The notes beneath the pieces were generated by a model. That model saw nothing but the letters and a program-made list of their open reading frames with translations, did not search any database and was not told the origin of the DNA. Source: Planococcus sp. APC 4015 (GTDB lineage: Bacteria; Actinomycetota; Actinomycetes; Actinomycetales; Microbacteriaceae). From it: DNA of 64,000 nucleotides. This document shows, piece by piece, positions 7,501-16,200 of this stretch. The position numbers and the translations under genes are program-made. The stretch lies in the NCBI GenBank assembly GCA_030407505.1, contig JASDDH010000007.1:1-64000 (forward strand), written 5' to 3'. Positions within the stretch are counted from its first letter, which is position 1. Each line of letters begins with the position of its first letter.

Positions 7501-8385
7501 ATGAGTCTGCAAGCGGCGCCCGGCTGGTTTCCCGATCCGTTCCGGCGCCATGATCACCGTTACTGGGACGGCGCTCAATGGACCGAACACGTCGGATCCG
7601 CGGGAGAGCAGACGATCGATGCTCCTGTCGTCTCCCCGCCGCCGCCACCCGCAACGGAAGTGAGTGGATCACTTGTAAGCAAGTCGATCGTCTCCGCGCC
7701 TCCCGTCGACAAGAAGGTGCAGCGCCAGATCCGCAAGCTCGGGGTCGCTGATCACACGCGAACAGGCGGCGGAACACTCTTCACCGAACAGATCCTGGTC
7801 GTGAATCAGAAGGCGAAGCTCTTCGAGAAGAAGGCCGAGTATGCGGTCTTCAACCAGCAAGGCGAGAAGGTCGCAGGCGTCCGCGAGTTCGGGAAGAGCA
7901 TGACCAGCATCGCGGTGGGCCGTGAGAACGCGACCAAGCGGCTTCAGATCGTCGATGCCGCGGGCCTCCCGCTACTGACGGTGACGCGCCCGGCAACCGT
8001 GTGGAAGTCCAAGGTGATCGTCGCTCGGGCGGACGGCGATCCGGTGGGCCAGATCGTTCAGGAAAGCCTCGGTCTTATGGCGTCTGTTCTCGGAGGACGG
8101 TTCAACGTCCGGTTTGCAATGGAATCAGACGGCCATACTCTCGGCAGCATCGACGCAGAGAGCTGGAGAGCCTGGGACTTCAGCGTTCAAGACCCGCACG
8201 GTACTGAGATTGCGCGCATCACAAAGACGTGGGCAGGCCTCGGCAAGCAGTCCTTCACGAAAGCAGACAACTATGTGCTGGAGATGCATCGACCGCTGGT
8301 TGATCCACTACTCACGCTTGTGATCACCGCTGCTCTGGTCATCGACACAACACTCCATCAGGGGGACGACCAGAAGCGTCGTTGA
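7501..8385 (+). CDS. DUF2510 domain plus scramblase/LURP-one-related protein
   Basis: 294 residues. Residues ~1-35 are a DUF2510 domain (PGWFPDPFRRHDHRYWDGAQWTEHV cut at its usual W-W spacing), a short module frequent in actinobacterial membrane-linked proteins. A proline-rich linker follows, and from ~85 on a tubby-like beta-barrel of the scramblase/LURP-one type (LFTEQILVVNQKAKLFEKKAEYAVF, GVREFGKSMTS, VGQIVQESLG, DNYVLEM). It ends with a hydrophobic stretch (LVDPLLTLVITAALVIDTTLH), the usual single helix of this family. True lipid scrambling is unproven for bacterial members. The start is probably leaderless. Confidence 0.82.
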   Translation: MSLQAAPGWFPDPFRRHDHRYWDGAQWTEHVGSAGEQTIDAPVVSPPPPPATEVSGSLVSKSIVSAPPVDKKVQRQIRKLGVADHTRTGGGTLFTEQILVVNQKAKLFEKKAEYAVFNQQGEKVAGVREFGKSMTSIAVGRENATKRLQIVDAAGLPLLTVTRPATVWKSKVIVARADGDPVGQIVQESLGLMASVLGGRFNVRFAMESDGHTLGSIDAESWRAWDFSVQDPHGTEIARITKTWAGLGKQSFTKADNYVLEMHRPLVDPLLTLVITAALVIDTTLHQGDDQKRR

Positions 8386-8448
8386 GCCGGTCAGCTGCGG
8401 AGCATGAGGCGAAGCTGAACGCCGCAGGCTGATGGTGGTCGATTTTGC

Positions 8449-9162
8449 TCAGCTCTTCGCGACTTGTTCCAAGATGCGGGCATTCCGAGCCGCAACGAAG
8501 TCGAGCTGACCCTGTCGGAAAGTTCGATACTCATCCATGGTGTCGGGCAGCACGGGCCCGACATAGCCATCGAATGGTCCGTAGAACTTCACAGCCCCGC
8601 CATCGTCAACGAGATCCTGCAGCAGGAAGAATTCGACATAGCCGTCGAAGCTCTCGAAGAGCGCGAAGAACTCCTCGTAGCGCTCGAGGGTCTCGCTCAG
8701 GGGACTGACGTCCGCCTCGTAGTGCCTGCGGATCGCCTCAAGGGTGAGGTCGAATCGATCCCTGATACGCGGGTGGGTCCCTCGCTGCTGATTGATCGTC
8801 TGCTTACCGTCGATCCGATTGCGCGGGAAGAGCAGCCGGCCACCGATGCTCCCACCATCTCGGTGCCACTTTTCATTCGCTGCGGGACCCATCTCGTCGT
8901 AGAACGAGCGCCGCGCGCCGCGGCTCGAGTTCGCCAAGGTGTCACTCGACAACACGAATTCCGCAGCCGATGTGCGGTGACGAAGTACGTGGACCCGACC
9001 GATCTTGTCGGCGGTCAACTCGAACACCCGGCCGCTCGGAAGCGGCTTGTTCCAGAGCCTCCGATGGAATTCCTGGAGGAGCGGGCTGTACAGATCAGGG
9101 TCCTTGCGACCGGCATCCTCTTGGAAGTCGGTGTTCACATCGATTGCGCCGCTGAGGTCCAT
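8449..9162 (-). CDS. Conserved hypothetical protein (DUF6994-like)
   Basis: 237 residues. MDLSGAIDVNTDFQEDAGRK... with strongly patterned segments (SPLLQEFHRRLWNKPLPSGR, FELTADKIG, RRHYEADVSPLSETLERY, FDGYVEFFLLQDLV, LPDTMDEYRTFRQGQLDFVA). The overall look matches a family I recall as DUF6994, but the family name is from memory. No catalytic motif, signal peptide or membrane helix is visible. It is 22 bp downstream of the cytosine methylase gene on the same strand and may be co-transcribed with it. Confidence 0.7.
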   Translation of the reverse strand: MDLSGAIDVNTDFQEDAGRKDPDLYSPLLQEFHRRLWNKPLPSGRVFELTADKIGRVHVLRHRTSAAEFVLSSDTLANSSRGARRSFYDEMGPAANEKWHRDGGSIGGRLLFPRNRIDGKQTINQQRGTHPRIRDRFDLTLEAIRRHYEADVSPLSETLERYEEFFALFESFDGYVEFFLLQDLVDDGGAVKFYGPFDGYVGPVLPDTMDEYRTFRQGQLDFVAARNARILEQVAKS

Positions 9163-9184
9163 GGTTGAGGCTGTCCAGACGTTG

Positions 9185-10300
9185 TCAGAGCAAGGGGAGC
9201 AGGTGTGCTGAGATAGCCCGACCGAGTGGGATCGGTACGGCGTTGCCGATCTGCCGTGCGATCGCGGTCTTCGAGCCGACGAATCGATGCGTGTCAGGGA
9301 AGCCCTGCAGTACCGCGGCTTCGTAGTGAGTGATCGCGCGATCCTCGAACGGATGCAGGTAGCGGCCCTTCTCGGGTTTGAAGAACTCGGTACGGATCGT
9401 CACGGACGGTTTCGTCCAATGCAACCGACCCATCACGTCGCCCGAGCCGCTTGTGTGCCCCCGCCAGCAGGGCGCCAGAAGATGATCAGGAAGGTCGAAT
9501 CGATTGCCACCCGGGGGGATCTCGGGGAATCTCAGCTTCGACAGCTCTGAGTACTCGCGACCGACGTGGAGCTCGAAAGGCCGGTAGGCGCCGGGCATCT
9601 CCTTGCCGAACACCACTCGCGTGCGGCGATCGAGCTGGGTCTCGGTGACTTCGCGGGGGATGTTCTTGAATGCTTCCGACACCGTGCGGTGTGCACCGAC
9701 GTGCGTCGGCTGCGGCATGCCGACGGGAGGAAGGTCGCGGTGTCGTCCGATCAGGATCGCGCGTTTCCGTGCCTGGAATGCGCCATAGTCGGCGGCGTTG
9801 AGGATGTCCCACTCGAATGTGTAATCACGCAGCAGACCGTCGGGTTGCGTCGAGTTCGAGAGATCGTGGAACTGCTGCGATTTGGCGAATGCGGCGACGT
9901 TCTCGACGACGAAGTATTTCGGCTGCGCCCGGAGGATGGTGGCGGCGTACTCCTGCCACAGGTAGTTGCGTTGATCTCCCGAGTCGCGCTTCCCCAGCAT
10001 CGAGAATCCCTGACAGGGCGGGCCCCCGATGATGACGTCCACATCAGGGGGGACTTCTTCCTTGAGCCACGTCTCGATGCCGCCTCGGTAGACGAGGTCG
10101 GGCCCGAACGTCGCGTCGAACGTGGCGGCAGCGGCGGTGTCCATCTCGACGGCGCGGGCGACACGATAGCGCTCTGACGCGGCGTGGAAGCCGGCGGTGA
10201 GTCCACCGGCGCCGGCGAAGAGGTCGAGGACCGAGATCGTCTGGGTCGCGCTGGAGATCGTCGTCGGGGAGTCGACGTGCACAGGCGCCTGCAGAGTCAT
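9185..10300 (-). CDS. DNA (cytosine-5-)-methyltransferase
   Basis: 371 residues from the ATG that gives MTLQAPVHVDSPTTISS; the longer frame to 10456 overlaps the divergent Vsr gene and lacks support. All key C5-MTase motifs are present: I (FAGAGGLTAGF), IV (GGPPCQGFS with nucleophile Cys96), VI (VVENV), VIII (QARKRAILIG) and X (IARQIGNAVPIPLG). It transfers methyl from SAM to C5 of cytosine within a recognition sequence that cannot be read from the protein. It is divergent from vsr with only 37 bp between the starts, a typical Dcm/Vsr arrangement. No cognate type II endonuclease is adjacent apart from Vsr. Confidence 0.95.
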   Translation of the reverse strand: MTLQAPVHVDSPTTISSATQTISVLDLFAGAGGLTAGFHAASERYRVARAVEMDTAAAATFDATFGPDLVYRGGIETWLKEEVPPDVDVIIGGPPCQGFSMLGKRDSGDQRNYLWQEYAATILRAQPKYFVVENVAAFAKSQQFHDLSNSTQPDGLLRDYTFEWDILNAADYGAFQARKRAILIGRHRDLPPVGMPQPTHVGAHRTVSEAFKNIPREVTETQLDRRTRVVFGKEMPGAYRPFELHVGREYSELSKLRFPEIPPGGNRFDLPDHLLAPCWRGHTSGSGDVMGRLHWTKPSVTIRTEFFKPEKGRYLHPFEDRAITHYEAAVLQGFPDTHRFVGSKTAIARQIGNAVPIPLGRAISAHLLPLL

Positions 10301-10337
10301 CGGGTCAAATCTAGTGTGGTGAGAGGAGGAACTGCGG

Positions 10338-10892
10338 ATGTCGGACAGTGAGTCGAGAGCGACGCCTACTCGAGGTGTTTCTTGGGCGAGCACACCAGGA
10401 AGCCGCGCGTCGATGCAGTCCAACAAGGGCCGCGACACGACGCCCGAACTCGCCATCCGCCGCCGCCTCCATGCGCTCGGCTTGCGCTACCGGGTCTCAG
10501 TCCGCCCGGTAGTGAGCGTACGGCGCACGGCCGACGTCGTCTTCACGCGGGCCAAGGTCGCCGTCTTCATCGACGGGTGCTACTGGCACGGATGTCCCGT
10601 CCACTACCAGGCGCCCGCCCGCAACGCGGAATTCTGGCTCGCGAAGAAGACCCGCAATCAAGTGCGCGACGCCGAGACGACCGCGCTCCTCCAAGCGCAA
10701 GGATGGCGCGTGATGCGCTTCTGGGAGCACGACGTGAAGTCCGATCCCGATGCCGTCACTCACGACGTGCACGTAGCTGTTCGCGAGGCCGGACTCATCG
10801 GGGGCGAGGGCGGTGCCCCTCGTACTCGATCTCGAAACCGAGCGGGCCCAGGCGGTTCAGGAGCAGAAGCAACTCGACCGGCATCTTCGTGA
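10338..10892 (+). CDS. vsr: Very short patch repair endonuclease (Vsr)
   Basis: 184 residues; GAGGAGGA precedes the ATG. The Vsr core is complete: MQSNKGRDTTPELAIRRRLH, the catalytic-acid strand TADVVF (Asp66), FIDGCYWHGCP (His84, Cys86) and KKTRNQVRDAETTALLQAQG ... VMRFWEHD. Vsr nicks next to T:G mismatches left by deamination of 5-methylcytosine, matching the cytosine methylase transcribed in the opposite direction. The last ~30 residues (PRTRSRNRAGPGG...) are not Vsr-like and overlap the 3' end of the opposite-strand pseudogene, so the stop may have been extended by rearrangement. Confidence 0.93.
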   Translation: MSDSESRATPTRGVSWASTPGSRASMQSNKGRDTTPELAIRRRLHALGLRYRVSVRPVVSVRRTADVVFTRAKVAVFIDGCYWHGCPVHYQAPARNAEFWLAKKTRNQVRDAETTALLQAQGWRVMRFWEHDVKSDPDAVTHDVHVAVREAGLIGGEGGAPRTRSRNRAGPGGSGAEATRPASS

Positions 10893-11063
10893 GATAGGCC
10901 TGGCGTGCGCGGATCTCCGTCAGACGATAGCCCTGGAGCGGATCGGTGCACGCAGGTCGATCCCGGGCGCCTTGGCGCCGGCGATCTCCATCCAGAACCG
11001 CTGGCCGCTCTGTCCGTCCCACCAATACTGCGGTGGCTGGTCCGCTTCATCCATCAGTGCCAT
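10795..11063 (-). pseudogene. Small frameshifted gene at the end of the helicase operon
   Basis: An ORF starting 10 bp after the UvrD-like helicase stop (MALMDEADQPPQYWWDGQSG..., 11063 to the stop at 10920) is 47 residues long and ends abruptly. An open segment continues in another frame to 10795 with equally ordered protein sequence (GYRLTEIRARQAYLTKMPVE, LLLLLNRLGPLGFEIEYEGH). Together they look like one ~85-90 residue protein broken by a frameshift around 10930-10960. The function is not recognised. Alternatively the two pieces are separate real genes or an assembly error split them. Confidence 0.45.
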
Positions 11064-11072
11064 CCGGAGATC

Positions 11073-13268
11073 TCAGCCGAGCAACAACGCGCTCGGCACG
11101 CCCTTCCACGTCACGACGAGCCCGTCACGCGCACGACTCGCTGCAACGTAGAGGAGCGATCGGAACTGCTTGTCCAGGTCGGGTTTGTCTTCTTCCGGCA
11201 CGCCCTTGTATGCCCACGGCGGCGGATAGGCGCCGTCCGACACATCGAAGAGCACGACCCGCGAGAACTCCAACCCCTTTGCGGTGTGCATCGTCATGCT
11301 GACCGGCTGCCCGCCTGTGATCCGCGGCTGGGTGATCAGCGCGACCGACACGCCGCGTTGGCCGAGCCCCTGCTGCACCTTCTTCGCCGAGTTGTTGGAT
11401 GCCGAGAGGATCGCGATCGTCTCGGGACGGACGCCCTCTCCGACCCATCGCGCGATGTCGCCCGCGATGAGGTCGAGTTGTTCGGCATCCGATCTCGCCG
11501 CGTGCTTGGACGGCTTCGGCCCGCTGCGCGCCGACCGGTAGCCCGCGGTAGGCACCTCGAGCCCTTCCGCGTCCTCATACTCCTCGCCCGCCAGCACCCC
11601 GAGGGCGAACCGCAGATTCTCCAACGTCGTCCTGTAGTTGAGTGTGAGTCGGCGAGACCGACCCTGCACCTTGATGCCGTAGTGCTTGAGCACGGTCGGT
11701 CGACCGTAGATCCGCTGGTGACTGTCGTCCGCGATGAAGAGGTCGTTCGGACCTTCCGCGACGATGGCGCGCAACAGCTTCCATTTGGCCGGTTCCAGGT
11801 CCTGGCCTTCGTCGACGAGCACGTGGTCTGCGAACGCTCCACCCGTTGTCGCGGCCCAATGCGCACCGATGGCGGCGATCTCGCCGTACCCCAGTTGGTT
11901 CGCGATCCGCTGGTCCTTCCGCACCTGTTCGACGACTGGCCACACCGCCGCGCGCTTGCCGCGGTCGAGGGCCACTCCGCGCCCCGGGCGTCTCACTGTG
12001 AAGTAGGCATCGGCGTCCACGATGTCGTTCGGTAGCACTACCTGTGTGTACTCGTCGTCGAAGAACGCCTTCGACTGGAGGGCGATCGGCAACGCAGCTC
12101 CGGCCTGCGTGATCGCAGAAACCCAGTCGGGTTCAGCCGGCGCGGCGGTCTTCTCTCGCGTTGAGCCGATCGTCGCGAGCGCAGCTTCGCCGAACGCGTC
12201 GCCGGCGCTGAGGCGCACCTCGGCGGCGAGCTGGTCGACGCCTCGGACCAGAACGCCGGCGTCTCCAAGCTTCTCGGCGATCGTCACCGTGGGATCGAGA
12301 CGTTCGAGATCGCGCCTCAGGTTTTCGGCAAGGGCACGCGTGAATGTCGTGAGGATCACACGCGCGCGCGGATCAGCGAGTGCCAATCGTCGGGCGCGGT
12401 GCAGCAGCACGACCGTCTTGCCGGTACCCGCGCCGCCGCTGAGCCGGAAGGCGCCTGAGTAGTCCTTCTCGACGTACGTCCGCTGCTCCGGATGCAGGAA
12501 CACACGCCACGCGCCGAAGTCGCCGTCTTCGATGATGCGGCGGAGCTCGTCGCTGTCTGCGGCGTACGTGAACTGCATACGGGATGCCGGGTGCTTGAGC
12601 GCCTCGAGCACCTTGGTCGCTTCGTCGGCGTCGGGAGCGACATCGACAGGCTTGTCCAGGCCGAGCTCCGCGCGGATGACATGGAGGGCTTCTCTCGCCG
12701 CCATCGACAGGAGTACTTCCTGCTGCCAGGGGGTGTCGAGTTCCTCGGCGAATGCGAGAACGGCGTCCTCATCTGTCAGCTTGAATGCGGCGCCGGCGAC
12801 TTCCGAAGGAAATCCGAATTGCTCGGTGAGGTCGGTGACGAAGTATCCGAGTTCAGCCAGCAGCGGCGTCGAGGATGGCGCGACCGGCGCGTCAGTCTCG
12901 ATGGTCGCAGTCGCGACGTCAGGCTCGTGGGCCGCGATCGCTTCACGGAGCTCGAGGACCCCGTTGACCGGGTTGACGTGCAGAGCGAGGCTTCTGGCCT
13001 TCGCGGTCCCCTCATCGTGGTTCCAGGTGCCGGCGTAGATGTAGTGCGTGTCACCATGCGGAGGATCGATCCGGAACAGCACCGCCCGAAGGTGGATGTC
13101 GACGCGCCCTGTGCGGGCGCGGGAATCGACGGATCCGTTGATCGGCTCGATGTGCAGCCCCGCGGTGGCGTCGCTCTCACCGAGCTTCTCGAGGAAGGTC
13201 TGGATCTTCGCCTTCACGTCGTTGCCGTGCTTCGGCTGCTTCTTCGCAGCAATGGTGATCAACGGCAT
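11073..13268 (-). CDS. UvrD/Rep-type SF1 helicase with N-terminal extension
   Basis: 731 residues; GAAGGA lies upstream of the ATG, which follows the preceding stop by 1 bp. Residues 1-240 are a non-helicase extension: an N-terminal stretch (MPLITIAAKKQPKHGNDVKA) with a beta-rich part (LHIEPINGSVDSRARTGRVD, HYIYAGTWNHDEG) that looks like a RelE/ParE-type toxin fold, as in several nuclease-helicase fusions; this is tentative. Then SF1A motifs: Walker A GGAGTGKT (Lys284), motif II VLVDEGQDL (Asp486-Glu487), LNYRTT, MHTAKGLEFSRVVLFD and LLYVAASRARD. It unwinds or translocates on DNA as the fourth gene of the leftward operon. Confidence 0.88.
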   Translation of the reverse strand: MPLITIAAKKQPKHGNDVKAKIQTFLEKLGESDATAGLHIEPINGSVDSRARTGRVDIHLRAVLFRIDPPHGDTHYIYAGTWNHDEGTAKARSLALHVNPVNGVLELREAIAAHEPDVATATIETDAPVAPSSTPLLAELGYFVTDLTEQFGFPSEVAGAAFKLTDEDAVLAFAEELDTPWQQEVLLSMAAREALHVIRAELGLDKPVDVAPDADEATKVLEALKHPASRMQFTYAADSDELRRIIEDGDFGAWRVFLHPEQRTYVEKDYSGAFRLSGGAGTGKTVVLLHRARRLALADPRARVILTTFTRALAENLRRDLERLDPTVTIAEKLGDAGVLVRGVDQLAAEVRLSAGDAFGEAALATIGSTREKTAAPAEPDWVSAITQAGAALPIALQSKAFFDDEYTQVVLPNDIVDADAYFTVRRPGRGVALDRGKRAAVWPVVEQVRKDQRIANQLGYGEIAAIGAHWAATTGGAFADHVLVDEGQDLEPAKWKLLRAIVAEGPNDLFIADDSHQRIYGRPTVLKHYGIKVQGRSRRLTLNYRTTLENLRFALGVLAGEEYEDAEGLEVPTAGYRSARSGPKPSKHAARSDAEQLDLIAGDIARWVGEGVRPETIAILSASNNSAKKVQQGLGQRGVSVALITQPRITGGQPVSMTMHTAKGLEFSRVVLFDVSDGAYPPPWAYKGVPEEDKPDLDKQFRSLLYVAASRARDGLVVTWKGVPSALLLG

Positions 13269-13269
13269 G

Positions 13270-16200
13270 TCAGATTCCTTCGATCAAAGCGGACACGTCG
13301 GCGGCGAGGTTGGTGGAGTCCGGGTCGATGAGCGTCCAGCCCTCGGCTTCGAGCATCTCGGGCTCGCCATCTTGCAGGCTGACCGCGATGGTGACCTTCG
13401 CGTCAGGCCAGGCGAAGGCGAGCGGGATGCCACCGGCCGCCTCCACGCCCATCTGGGGTAGTGGGGTGGACGCTGCGGCAAGCTGCGCGATGACCGCGAG
13501 TTCGACCTCTCTCGCATTATCCGCCAATGCAGCCCACTCTGCGGGGAGGTCGACCCGAGAGCCTGAAGGCGGGGCGGTGGATGAGACGAGCCCTGATCGG
13601 GTCGTGATCTCGACCCCCGACATGTCGTCGCGCCACCCGACGATGTTCGACAGGTGCAACCACAGCTTCCACGCGCGATCGAAATCAGGCGTGTCCAGCA
13701 CCTCATCGCGATCGTCCAGAACCAGAGCGAACTCGGTCGCCCCGTGCTGTTTGAGCCTCGTCGTCGAGACGAGGGGACCGGCGGCCATCACCCAATCGGG
13801 GGCTGCGACCACTGTGGTCGGCAAGCCCTCAGCGAATACCCGCGCGGCGCGCTCGAGGGCCGATTCTGCGCCGAACGGTGTGGAGATCGCGCCCTGCTTG
13901 AGGATCAGCGGCAGCACGCGCGCGACTGTGTCGCGACGTTTCGCCTCGTCGACCGGCTTCTGCATCCACTCCATGAGGAGAGTCACCGGGTCGGCCGTGA
14001 GCTTGCTGAGCTGCGAGAGAGGCAGCTGCGCCTGCGCGGCGACCCTCTCGGCCCACGCCGGCACGAACCACGAGGAATCGAGTTTGTCGCCGACCATGTC
14101 AGCCCACGTGACGGCCACGACCCGGTAGCCGAGTCCCCGCGCGGCATCCCGTTTCGCAGAGTCGTCGGCCAGGCGATTGTGTCCGACCGTCGCGTGGAAC
14201 GCCTTGCCGTCGGTGTAGATCGCGATCGGCTCGGCACCGCCCCCGAACTGCTCCAGCACGAAGTCGGGCTGGGTGGGTCCGAGGGGCACCTGGGGGCGAA
14301 GCATCCAGATCCGTGCGTCGCCGGGGAACGAGACCTGCACCTTGTTGCCCCAGTCGCCCGGGATCTCCTTCACGGTGCCCCCGAGCGCTTTCGCGCGCTC
14401 GATGAACGTCTTTCGGAAGAGCTGCTCGATGACGGATTCGCTTAGCGGGACGCCGGGGTCTTCATCGGTGACGTCGAACCGCGCGGTCGGTACGCCGCCC
14501 GAGACATCGAGCAGCTTGGCAAGCGCCTGCTCCGCCGACGCGCGGGAGAGGGTCGACGAGCCTGGGGCGAAGGGCAGTAGGCACCGGTGACATGCAGTGC
14601 GCTGCTCATTCTGACACTCGCAGTCCTTGAGCACGTTCCACGCTGCGGTGAGGATTCCGCGCATCCGCGTCGGGTCGGCGAGTTCGGCGAGGTAGCCGGT
14701 CCCTCCCGGCACGGTGTCGTGCACGAGGAGAGCCTGAGCTGTGCCACCTTCGTCACCGCTCAGCGGTTCGGTGACGGGAACGATTCGGAGGTGGTCGGGA
14801 TCGCCGCCCATCGACTCGCGAAGGCCGAGGAGCACGGCAGCGGAGAGACTGGGAACGACCACACCGTCGCCGAGCGTCAGGGCGGGCGGGAGGCGCAGCA
14901 GGATCCCCTGGGTCACCAGCGTCCGCGTGAGCGCGAGCGTCACCGTCTTCTCGGATGCCTGATCGCGGCAGGGGCACCACGCACGATGATCGCGACGGTT
15001 GTTTCCGCCCGCCTGCGAGTCGAGCTGGCCGCATGTGTCGCACACCCGGAACAGGGGGCCGGTGACCTCCGCTCCGGCCAGCAGCCTGCTCGGGCCGCTG
15101 CCCGAGCGCTTTCCGACGTTGATCCAGCGGATCGTGAGATCGCGCGCATAGGTGACGCCGAAGCCCGTGCCCTGGTCAAACCAACGCCGCACGATCCCCG
15201 CGGGATCGAGGTCGGCCGCGACCTTCACCGTGAATGCCGTGCGACGACGATCATCACTGCGGTCCCCGATCACGAACTCATCACGGCGCGCGACGGCCGA
15301 CACGGCCTTGAGCTCGGCGACGGGCATGCGCTGTGCGGCGTCACCGATCCCCTTGGAACGGCATCGCGCGCACTCCGTGACGACGCCGTCGGCGGCACGC
15401 CGGGCGTACCCGCACTCGGGACAGAAGATCCATTCCTCCACAGCCTCGCCGCCGGGGCCGAGGTCGACCGCGTCGACAGGGATCTCGACGCCCTGGGCGT
15501 AGAAGAATGATCCGGGCGCGAGTTCGTGGATCGCGACGGCGGCGCCCCGGTCGTACGAGTAGGTGTCTTCACGCCACTCCGAGGTGTCGGGGTCGATCCA
15601 CGACATCGCGGCGTCGAGGCGTACCGAGTCGTCGAGGAGCGTGTAGTTCGGCAGAAGTCCGAAGCGCTCGAGCGCGCTGATCCAGTAGCCCTCCGTGAGG
15701 GTGGTCTGCTGCGCACGCAGCATCCGATCTGCCGCCTGCGCGGCGCGGAGGGCGTCCTTCGCGTCGCTCTCGACGCCGAGTTCCGCTGCCTTCTCGAGGT
15801 CGGGGAGTGCCTTGCCGATCTCGGTGCGCCTGCGGGTGACGGTCAACAGCTCGACGTTCCAGCGATGGACGGCATCGCGGACGGATGCGGCGAGACCTGA
15901 TGTGCCGGGCTCCGCCGAGGGGGTGATCCACTCGCGGAGTCGCTCGGCAGCGGCACCGCCGAGGCTCGGGAACGTCTCGAGGAAAGACTCGACGAGCTCG
16001 GCGGCGTTCTCGTCGGCGTATGCTACGGCGTCTCCGAGGAACGAGCCCGCCTCGCTCGACTTCAACACGTCCCGGGCGCTCTGCACGGTGTCGGATTCAA
16101 TGGAACGGCGGTCGAGGATCGACGCGAAGTATTGGCGGCGCAGGATCTCCTGCGCGTCCACGAACGTCGCCGGCGGGCGCACAGCGCCGTTGATCATCGA

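Noticed and set aside
10905..12035. 376-aa plus-strand ORF
   Set aside because: Antisense shadow of the UvrD-like helicase gene, arginine/histidine-rich, no family resemblance.
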